From assembly GCA_905214345.1 (NCBI GenBank), contig CAJMLV010000004.1, positions 40,762-104,761 on the forward strand: 64,000 nucleotides of DNA, written 5' to 3'. This document shows positions 27,745-34,131 of the stretch, piece by piece (position 1 is the stretch's first letter; each line of letters opens with the position of its first letter). The position numbers were made by a program, and so were the translations under genes. The notes beneath the pieces are model-generated. The model saw nothing but the letters and a program-made list of their open reading frames with translations, did not search any database and was not told where the DNA came from. The DNA comes from an uncultured bacterium (GTDB lineage Bacteria; Bacillota; Clostridia; Oscillospirales; Ruminococcaceae).

Positions 27745-29037
27745 ATGCTTACTGCAATTACCGGCATCAACTGGGGCGACGAAGGAAAGGGCCGTATGGT
27801 CGACCTTCTCAGCCAGGATTACGACATCGTCGCGCGGTACCAGGGCGGCGACAACGCCGGCCATACCGTCAAGAATGAGCGCGGCAAGTTCGTGCTGAAC
27901 CTGATCCCCTCCGGCATTCTGCGCCCGGAAGTGGTCTGCGTCATGGGCGGCGGCATGGTCATCGACCCTGTCCATCTGGAAAAGGAAATCGCCGCTCTGC
28001 GTGAACAGGGCGTGGAAATCACCCCTGCCAACCTGAAGATCTCCGACCGCGCCACCATCACCATGCCCTTCCATGTGGACCAGGACGGTCTGGAAGAAGC
28101 CCGTCTGGCCAAGACCGGCGCTCAGTTCGGCTCCACCAAGCGCGGCATCGCCTACACCTACGGCGACAAGTTCATGAAGAAGACCCTGCGCATGGGCGAC
28201 CTGGTGCACATGGACGCCGGCGTCCGCAAGCGCCTGGAGACCATCGTGGAATCCAAGAACCTGACCATGGAAGCCATCTACGGCCAGAAGCCGGTGAGCG
28301 TGGACGAAATGTGGGCCTGGTGTGAGCACTATTCCGCCGCTTTCAAGGACTACATCTGCGACGTGGGTGAGTACCTGGCCCAGGCCGATGACGCCGGCAA
28401 GAAGATCATGTTCGAGGCTCAGCTGGGTGCTCTGCGTGACATCGACTACGGCATCTATCCCTACACCTCCAGCTCCAACACCATCAGCTCCTACGCTCCC
28501 ATCGGTGCCGGCATCCCCGGCCGCAAGCTGGACCTGTCCGTCGGCATCATGAAGGCTTATTCCTCCTGCGTGGGCGAAGGCCCCTTCACCGCCGAACTGG
28601 CCATGAGCGAAGCCGACAAGGACGTGCTGCGTGAGCATGGTCACGAATACGGCGCCGCCACCGGCCGTCCCCGCCGTGTCGGTCCCTTCGACGTGGTGGC
28701 CAGCCGCTACGGCGTGCAGTGCCAGGGCTGTGACGAACTGGCCCTGACCCTGCTGGACGTGCTGGATTACATGGAGACCATCCCCGTGGTGGAATCCTAC
28801 CGTCTGGCTGACGGCACCGTCACCGGCCGTTTCCCCACCGGCAAGACCCTGGACGATGCCCAGCCGGTCATCAAGGAGCTGCCGGGCTGGCACTGCGACA
28901 TCACCTCCGTGCGCAAGTACGAGGACCTGCCCGCCGAAACCCGTGCCTATGTGGAATACCTGGAAAAGGCTGTGGGCTGCCGCATCAAATATATCTCCGT
29001 CGGCCCCGAGCGCGATGCTTGCATCGTCCGTGACTGA
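27745..29037 (+). CDS. purA: Adenylosuccinate synthase
   Basis: 430 residues. It condenses IMP with aspartate using GTP, the branch step to AMP. The N-terminal P-loop is GINWGDEGKGR (catalytic Asp and Lys-type loop) with GGDNAGHTV close behind, and the C-terminal part has TGRPRRVGPFD in the aspartate-binding loop. The family usually has QWGDEGKGK; here Asn and Arg replace two residues of it, both conservative. The gene is monocistronic with its own promoter and terminator. Codon use is strongly biased to C-ending codons, as expected for a highly expressed gene. Confidence 0.95.
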   Translation: MLTAITGINWGDEGKGRMVDLLSQDYDIVARYQGGDNAGHTVKNERGKFVLNLIPSGILRPEVVCVMGGGMVIDPVHLEKEIAALREQGVEITPANLKISDRATITMPFHVDQDGLEEARLAKTGAQFGSTKRGIAYTYGDKFMKKTLRMGDLVHMDAGVRKRLETIVESKNLTMEAIYGQKPVSVDEMWAWCEHYSAAFKDYICDVGEYLAQADDAGKKIMFEAQLGALRDIDYGIYPYTSSSNTISSYAPIGAGIPGRKLDLSVGIMKAYSSCVGEGPFTAELAMSEADKDVLREHGHEYGAATGRPRRVGPFDVVASRYGVQCQGCDELALTLLDVLDYMETIPVVESYRLADGTVTGRFPTGKTLDDAQPVIKELPGWHCDITSVRKYEDLPAETRAYVEYLEKAVGCRIKYISVGPERDACIVRD

Positions 29038-29099
29038 TGCAGCCTGAACCTTGCCCGCCGGAAGGCTGACAGGGTGTAAACCAAAAAGACTTTACAACA

Positions 29100-29135
29100 C
29101 AGCGGACCCGCCTTTGTGCGGCTCCGCTGCTTTTT
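29100..29135 (+). terminator. purA terminator
   Basis: CAGCGGA-CCGC pairs with GCGG-TCCGCTG, loop CTTTGT, followed by CTTTTT. Confidence 0.8.
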
Positions 29136-29194
29136 CAGCTCTACCATTTTTTGCAAAACCGTCCAACAGACATACAGAAAGGGGAGACCGGGCT

Positions 29195-30406
29195 GTGACC
29201 CGTTGGCTCATCCGCCTCTTTATCAAAGACAGCGAAGATACTTCCAAACCCGCCGTACGCGCGGCGTACGGCAACCTGGCCTGCGTGGCAGGCATTCTGT
29301 GCAACCTGCTTCTGTTCGCAGGCAAATTCACCGTCGGTACCTTGTTCGGTAGTGTGGCCATTGCTGCCGACGGTATGAACAACCTTTCCGACGCCGGTTC
29401 CAGTGTGGTCAGCCTGATCGGCTTCCGTCTGGGCGCCCGCCCGGCGGATGACAAACATCCCTTCGGCCATGCCCGGTACGAGTACCTGGCCGGTCTGGCG
29501 GTGTCGGTGATGATCATGGTCATCGGCGTGGAACTGCTCAAGGAAAGCGTGGCCAAACTTATCCATCCCACTGCGGTGGAATTCGGCCTGCTTACCGGTG
29601 CGGTGCTGGTGGCGTCCATCCTGCTCAAGGTGTGGATCTCTCTGTTCAACCGCCGCATCGGCAACCTCATCGGTTCCGAAACCCTCATCGCAACCGCTGC
29701 CGATGCCCGCAACGACGTGGTGTCTACCTCGGCGGTTCTGGTGGCCAGCCTGGCGGCATCCCTCACCGGCATCGATCGTCTGGACGGCCTGGCCGGTCTG
29801 GCGGTGGCGGTTTTCATCCTGTACAGCGGCTTTGGCCTGGTGCGGGATACCCTGGACCCCATCCTGGGCGCTGCGCCCGACCCGGCCCTGATCCGCCACA
29901 TTGAAGAAAAGGTCATGACCTATCCCGGTGTGTTGGGAATCCATGACCTGATGCTTCATGACTACGGCCCCGGCAACCGGCTGGTCAGCTTCCATGTGGA
30001 GATGTCCGCCGCCGCCGATGTGCTGGAAAGCCACGATGTCATCGATAACATCGAGCGTGATCTGGCCAAGGAGGACGGCCTGACCGCCACCATCCATTAT
30101 GACCCGGTGGTGCTGGATGATCCCCATGCCAATGAGCTGCGGGCTTTTGTCAAGGAGACCGCGGCCCGGCTGGAGCCCGCCGCCGCCATCCATGACCTGC
30201 GCATCGTGCCCGGCAACAGCCACACCAACGTGGTGTTCGACTGTGCCGTGCCGCCGGAATACCTCTCCGCCCGGGATCATCGCGGCACCAAGCTGACCAT
30301 CGCTCTGCGGGATGCTGTCCGCGAACGCTGGCCCGACCACTTCTGCGTGATTCGGCTGGAATCCAACTACGGCGCAGCCCAGCTGGACCAGCCCGCTGCC
30401 GACTGA
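29195..30406 (+). CDS. Cation diffusion facilitator (CDF) transporter
   Basis: A 403-residue divalent metal/H+ antiporter. It has six helices and the two metal-site pairs of the family: AIAADGMNNLSDAGSS (Asp59 and Asp66) and ATAADARNDVVST. HPFGHARYEYLAGL is the helix 2-3 loop. The cytosolic C-terminal domain (about 210 onwards) is longer than usual, with a second alpha/beta unit. Large CDF proteins of this sort are often Mn2+ or Fe2+ exporters, but the metal cannot be read here. GTG 29195 is set by AAAGGGGAG eight bases upstream. Confidence 0.88.
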   Translation: MTRWLIRLFIKDSEDTSKPAVRAAYGNLACVAGILCNLLLFAGKFTVGTLFGSVAIAADGMNNLSDAGSSVVSLIGFRLGARPADDKHPFGHARYEYLAGLAVSVMIMVIGVELLKESVAKLIHPTAVEFGLLTGAVLVASILLKVWISLFNRRIGNLIGSETLIATAADARNDVVSTSAVLVASLAASLTGIDRLDGLAGLAVAVFILYSGFGLVRDTLDPILGAAPDPALIRHIEEKVMTYPGVLGIHDLMLHDYGPGNRLVSFHVEMSAAADVLESHDVIDNIERDLAKEDGLTATIHYDPVVLDDPHANELRAFVKETAARLEPAAAIHDLRIVPGNSHTNVVFDCAVPPEYLSARDHRGTKLTIALRDAVRERWPDHFCVIRLESNYGAAQLDQPAAD

Positions 30407-30460
30407 CCCGTGCCCTGCCAGACGGCAGGCACCAAAGCTGAACAGAAAGGATGTTTCCCC

Positions 30461-31636
30461 ATGGATTACAATGCCGCTGCCCTTGCCATGCACAAAGCCA
30501 ACCGTGGCAAACTGACCGTCAACAGCCTGGTGGAAGTTCGGGACAAGGATGCCCTGTCCACCGCCTATACCCCCGGCGTGGCAGAACCCTGCCGCAAGAT
30601 CAAGGAAAACCCAGACAACGTCTACACCTATACCCTCAAGGGCCGCACGGTGGCGGTGGTCACCAACGGCACCGCGGTGCTGGGCCTGGGCAACATCGGC
30701 CCCGAAGCCGGCCTGCCTGTCATGGAGGGCAAGTGTGTCCTGTTCAAGGAATTCGGCGGTGTGGATGCGTTCCCCATCTGCCTGAACGCCAAGACCAAAG
30801 AAGAAGTGGTGGCAACTGTCAAGGCCATCGCTCCTACTTTCGGCGGCATCAATCTGGAGGACATCCGCAGCCCCGAATGTTTTGAGATCGAAGCCGAGCT
30901 GGAACGGGATCTGGACATTCCCGTGTTCCATGACGACCAGCACGGCACCGCCATCATCGTGCTGGCAGGTGTGCTCAACGCCCTGAAGGTGGTGGGCAAG
31001 CGCATCGAAGACATCCGCATCGTCCAGAATGGCCCCGGTGCTGCCGGTACTGCCATCATCAAGATGCTGCAGACCGCAGGCGCCAAGGACATCATCGCCG
31101 TGGATGAACACGGCATCCTGGTGCCCGGCCGTCCTGCCGGGTTCGAGGGCCACAAGGCAGCCCTGGCCGAATCCACCAACCCCCGCCGTGTTACCGGCGG
31201 TCTGGCCGAGGCCATCCGCGGCGCCGACCTCTTCATCGGCACCTCCATTGCAGGCGCACTTACCCCCGAACTGGCCGCCACCATGGCTCCGGATGCCATC
31301 GTTTTTGCTATGGCAAACCCCACCCCTGAGATCATGCCCGACGCCGCCAAGGCAGCCGGTGTGCGCATCATCGGCACCGGCCGCAGCGACTTCCCCAACC
31401 AGGTCAACAACGTGCTGGCCTTCCCCGGCATCTTCAAGGGCGCGTTGTCTGTCCGCGCTCGGGACATCAATGCCGATATGAAGCTGGCCGCCGCCAAGGC
31501 TATTGCCGACCTCATTCCGGATGAGGAACTGAACGAAGAGAACATCCTGCCCAAAGCCTTTGATCCCCGTGTGGCACAGGCTGTGGCCGACGCTGTGGCG
31601 AAAGCCGCACGGGAAAGCGGCGTGGCCCGGGCATGA
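30461..31636 (+). CDS. Malic enzyme (oxaloacetate-decarboxylating malate dehydrogenase)
   Basis: 391 residues, the short bacterial form. It oxidatively decarboxylates malate to pyruvate. It has the catalytic Tyr in AYTPGVAEPC, Lys in GKCVLFKEFGGVDAFP, the metal site NLEDIRSPECFEIE and HDDQHGTAI, and the nucleotide fold GPGAAGTAIIKML. ATG 30461 follows AGAAAGGA. The stop overlaps the fumarase alpha start (ATGA), so malate from fumarate hydration could pass to pyruvate within one operon. A bulged inverted repeat (30410-30432) precedes the gene. NAD versus NADP use is undecided. Confidence 0.93.
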   Translation: MDYNAAALAMHKANRGKLTVNSLVEVRDKDALSTAYTPGVAEPCRKIKENPDNVYTYTLKGRTVAVVTNGTAVLGLGNIGPEAGLPVMEGKCVLFKEFGGVDAFPICLNAKTKEEVVATVKAIAPTFGGINLEDIRSPECFEIEAELERDLDIPVFHDDQHGTAIIVLAGVLNALKVVGKRIEDIRIVQNGPGAAGTAIIKMLQTAGAKDIIAVDEHGILVPGRPAGFEGHKAALAESTNPRRVTGGLAEAIRGADLFIGTSIAGALTPELAATMAPDAIVFAMANPTPEIMPDAAKAAGVRIIGTGRSDFPNQVNNVLAFPGIFKGALSVRARDINADMKLAAAKAIADLIPDEELNEENILPKAFDPRVAQAVADAVAKAARESGVARA

Positions 31637-32481
31637 AGATTCGCGAAATAGAAGCCGCCGCCATCACCGAAGCGGTGGAACGGCTGTGCATCCAGGCCAA
31701 CCTTTGCCTGCCCCAGGACATCCGCGCCGCCGAGGAAGCGGCCATCGCGGCGGAACCCTGGCCTCTGGCCCGCAACACCCTGGAACTGCTGCGCTCCAAT
31801 CTGGATGCTGCCGCCGAAAAGGAACTGCCCATCTGCCAGGACACCGGCATGGCCTGTGTGTTTGTGGAGCTGGGCCAGGATGCCCACATCACCGGCGGCA
31901 CCCTGCAGGATGCGGTGGATGAAGGTGTGCGCCGCGGCTACACAAAGGGTTACCTGCGCAAAAGCATCACCGGCGACCCGCTCAACCGCCGGAACACCGA
32001 GGACAACACCCCGGCATTTCTGACCGTGGACCTGGTTCCCGGGGACGGTTGCCGCATCACGGTGGCGCCCAAGGGCGCCGGCAGCGAGAACATGAGCCGC
32101 CTGGCCATGCTCAAGCCTGCCGACGGTGTGCAGGGCGTCAAGGACTTTGTGCTGGAAACTGTCCGCATGGCCGGTTCCAATCCCTGCCCGCCCATCATCC
32201 TGGGCGTGGGTGTGGGCGGCAGCTTCGACAAGTGCGCCCTGCTGGCCAAACATGCGCTGCTGCGCCCGCTGGATCGCCCCAACCCCGACCCTTATTATGC
32301 AGCGCTGGAAAAGGAGCTCTGCGATGCCATCAACGCTCTGGGCATCGGCCCCCAGGGCTTCGGCGGTGCCACCACCTGCCTGGGTGTTGCCATTGAACAG
32401 GCGCCCACCCATGTGGCTTGCCTGCCGGTGGCGGTGAACATCGGCTGCCACGTTACCCGCCGGGCCACGGCGGAACTGTGA
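31633..32481 (+). CDS. Fumarate hydratase, class I, alpha subunit
   Basis: 282 residues. This is the 4Fe-4S N-terminal part of the two-subunit, oxygen-sensitive fumarase/tartrate dehydratase family. Cluster ligands are Cys in PICQDTGMA and the later GATTCLG and NIGCHVTRRA; KGAGSENMS and GVGVGGSFDKCALLAK are further signatures. Pairs with the beta subunit encoded at 32714. It is translationally coupled to malic enzyme. L(+)-tartrate dehydratase is possible, but the malic enzyme partner favours fumarase. Confidence 0.92.
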   Translation: MKIREIEAAAITEAVERLCIQANLCLPQDIRAAEEAAIAAEPWPLARNTLELLRSNLDAAAEKELPICQDTGMACVFVELGQDAHITGGTLQDAVDEGVRRGYTKGYLRKSITGDPLNRRNTEDNTPAFLTVDLVPGDGCRITVAPKGAGSENMSRLAMLKPADGVQGVKDFVLETVRMAGSNPCPPIILGVGVGGSFDKCALLAKHALLRPLDRPNPDPYYAALEKELCDAINALGIGPQGFGGATTCLGVAIEQAPTHVACLPVAVNIGCHVTRRATAEL

Positions 32482-32507
32482 ACCAAAACAGGAAGTGAGG
32501 AAGAAGT

Positions 32508-32708
32508 ATGCCCGCCAAACGTCGACCGGAAATTGATATCTCCCTGGAAGGGGTAGGCCGCCGGGAAACTCGATCTTCAACCATCGACATTCCGCTGTCC
32601 TCGCCCCGCGGGTCGGGCGGTATTCTGGACCCCAAACTGGAGGATATGGTCAACCGTCATCATCAGGAAATCAAGGAACTGCACCGCCGCGCGCGGCAGG
32701 GGAGGTAA
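32508..32708 (+). CDS. 66-residue basic protein between fumarase subunits
   Basis: Not recognised. A short, Arg-rich soluble protein: an extended N-terminal half rich in R, S, P and G (GVGRRETRSSTIDIPLSSPR) and a short amphipathic C-terminal helix (LEDMVNRHHQEIKELHRRAR). It has no Cys and no membrane segment. It is well placed to be real: its own SD (GTGAGG) lies seven bases before the ATG, its stop is five bases before fumB, and the fumB SD lies inside its last codons, so translation is coupled. It might help assemble or protect the cluster enzyme, or bind RNA. Only its position supports this. Confidence 0.65.
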   Translation: MPAKRRPEIDISLEGVGRRETRSSTIDIPLSSPRGSGGILDPKLEDMVNRHHQEIKELHRRARQGR

Positions 32709-32713
32709 ACGCC

Positions 32714-33277
32714 ATGCAGTATGAACTTCACACGCCCCTCACCCGGGAATCTCTGGCGCAGCTGAAAGCAGGGGATACGGTGCTGCTTTCCGGTACGGTC
32801 TACACCGCGCGGGATGCGGCCCACGGCCGTATGATGGAACTGCTGGATGAAGGCAAGGCGCTGCCCTTTGATATTCAGGGCGCCGCTGTTTACTATGTAG
32901 GCCCCACCCCCGAACGTCCGGGGCAGGTCATCGGCGCCGCAGGTCCCACCACTGCGGGACGGATGGATAAATTCACTCCCCGGCTGCTGGACCTGGGCCT
33001 TGCCTGCATGATCGGCAAAGGCAAACGGGACGCCGCTGTGAAAGAATCAGTGGTCAAAAACGGTGCGGTTTACCTGGCCGCGCTGGGGGGAGCCGGTGCC
33101 TTGATGGCTGCCAGCATCCAGAGCTGTGAGGTCATCGCCTGGCCTGATCTGGGCTGCGAAGCCGTCCGCCGTCTGACCGTGAAGGAGATGCCCCTGACTG
33201 TTCTGCTGGATGCCCACGGTGGGGACCTGTACGAAAGCGGTCCCGCCGCCTACCTGCAAAGCCGCTCTGCCGATTGA
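32714..33277 (+). CDS. Fumarate hydratase, class I, beta subunit
   Basis: 187 residues, the C-terminal swivelling domain of class I fumarases made as a separate chain. Signatures are LKAGDTVLLSGTVYTARDAAH, GPTTAGRMDKFTPRLL (substrate-binding TT and the RMD loop), MIGKGKR and AALGGAGALMA. It completes the enzyme of the upstream alpha subunit. The tRNA-Leu promoter that follows begins within its last codons (TTGACA at 33274 overlaps the stop). Confidence 0.92.
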   Translation: MQYELHTPLTRESLAQLKAGDTVLLSGTVYTARDAAHGRMMELLDEGKALPFDIQGAAVYYVGPTPERPGQVIGAAGPTTAGRMDKFTPRLLDLGLACMIGKGKRDAAVKESVVKNGAVYLAALGGAGALMAASIQSCEVIAWPDLGCEAVRRLTVKEMPLTVLLDAHGGDLYESGPAAYLQSRSAD

Positions 33278-33302
33278 CAAAACGCCCGCCGCTTGGTACA
33301 CT
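33274..33302 (+). promoter_or_regulatory. tRNA-Leu promoter
   Basis: Consensus TTGACA (33274-33279), 17-base spacer, TACACT (33297-33302), overlapping the fumarase beta stop codon. Confidence 0.8.
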
Positions 33303-33314
33303 GTTGTGTATTGA

Positions 33315-33398
33315 GCGGATATGGCGGAACTGGCAGACGCGCTGGTTTTAGGGTCCAGTGTCCATGACGTGCAGGTTCGATTCCTGTTATCCGCACCA
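33315..33398 (+). tRNA. tRNA-Leu (anticodon UAG)
   Basis: 84 nt with encoded CCA. Acceptor GCGGATA pairs with TATCCGC; the T loop is GGTTCGATTC. A long variable arm marks a class II tRNA, and the anticodon loop is TTTAGGG with TAG at 33349-33351. Positions 31 and 39 are both U, a mismatch closing the anticodon stem. It is a single-gene unit with its own promoter and terminator. Confidence 0.93.
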
Positions 33399-33438
33399 AT
33401 CGCCGCAGGCAAGTATCCGCCTGCGGCGATTTTTTTGC
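33399..33438 (+). terminator. tRNA-Leu terminator
   Basis: ATCGCCGCAGGC pairs with GCCTGCGGCGAT over 12 bp, loop of eight bases, followed by a run of seven T. It starts directly after the CCA end. Confidence 0.92.
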
Positions 33439-33439
33439 T

Positions 33440-33685
33440 CGCTTCATCGGCGGACAATGCCCGTTTTTTCTGTATCGGCCAACAAGCGGAATGTTGCTCA
33501 TGATTTTCTAATGATCAGCAAAAAACGTTTCTTTTCTGCCTGCCGATCGCTCTTCTCTTTTCGGAGCGTTTCTGAAAAGAAGGAGGGCGCTTTTTGTTTG
33601 TGAGAAGGGGAAAGGCAAAATGATGAAACCCTCGTGCGGCATCGCTCTGCCAGCGTCGGTATTTTGCCAAGTGGGAAAGTTAGCC
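33440..33685 (+). other. 246-base stretch without a clear gene
   Basis: It holds an imperfect C/T-rich versus A/G-rich hairpin (about 33549-33590) followed by CTTTTTG, which resembles a terminator. It also holds an 8-bp inverted repeat GGCAAAAT/ATTTTGCC (33614-33621 with 33661-33668). A 27-codon frame from ATG 33620 has an SD-like AAGGGGAAAGG, but nothing in it is recognisable. No promoter was found for it. Confidence 0.4.
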
Positions 33686-33715
33686 TTGACTACTGTCCGA
33701 TGAAATCACTATAAT
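33686..33715 (+). promoter_or_regulatory. perR-hydrogenase operon promoter
   Basis: TTGACT (33686-33691), 18-base spacer, TATAAT (33710-33715). The PerR/Fur-type box begins two bases after the -10. Confidence 0.75.
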
Positions 33716-33717
33716 GA

Positions 33718-33736
33718 TTTTAGAATGATTCTAAAA
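33718..33736 (+). promoter_or_regulatory. PerR/Fur-type operator box
   Basis: TTTTAGAAT-G-ATTCTAAAA is a perfect 9-1-9 palindrome that matches the Per-box layout (TTATAAT-N-ATTATAA) with A/G changes. It covers the transcription start of the regulator-hydrogenase operon, so binding would repress it. Confidence 0.82.
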
Positions 33737-33753
33737 ATGGTGCTGATGAGAAA

Positions 33754-34131
33754 ATGACCAAATACGCAAAAAAGATATGGGAAATCGTGGAATCATCCTA
33801 CAGTCATATGACAGCGGAGCAGATTTTTGAGGAGCTGCGCAAGACATACCCCAAGGTGGTGCTGGCTACGGTGTACAACAACCTGAACCGCCTGTGGGAG
33901 GAGGATAAGATCCGCAAAATATCGGTGGAGGGGATGCCCGACCGATACGACCGGACCCGGCGGCACGACCATCTGGTATGCAAAAAGTGCGGCAGATTGC
34001 TGGATGTGGACCTGGGCGACCTGACGGCCCAGCTGACGGGGAAAGCAGGCGTTCCCATCCTGTCCTATGACCTGAAACTGTTGTATGTGTGCGAGGAATG
34101 CAGAAAACAATCCCAACAGAAAGGAATGTGA
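33754..34131 (+). CDS. perR: PerR-type peroxide regulator (Fur family)
   Basis: 125 residues. The N-terminal winged helix has [20 protein letters not shown] and [14 protein letters not shown]. The C-terminal part has the regulatory metal-site residues [13 protein letters not shown] (Asp, His, Asp, His order of PerR) and two structural-zinc CxxC pairs (CKKCG, CEECR). It lacks the extra acidic/His site expected of ferric Fur. In PerR, peroxide oxidises a metal-ligand His and releases the operator. A perfect palindromic box sits at its own promoter. The stop overlaps the hydrogenase fusion start as TGATG, so both are one operon. Confidence 0.86.
   Translation: MTKYAKKIWEIVESSYSHMTAEQIFEELRKTYPKVVLATVYNNLNRLWEEDKIRKISVEGMPDRYDRTRRHDHLVCKKCGRLLDVDLGDLTAQLTGKAGVPILSYDLKLLYVCEECRKQSQQKGM

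Noticed and set aside
33620..33703. A 27-codon reading frame with an SD-like sequence upstream of perR.
   Set aside because: It is very short, has no promoter, and runs into the perR promoter; kept only as a remark.
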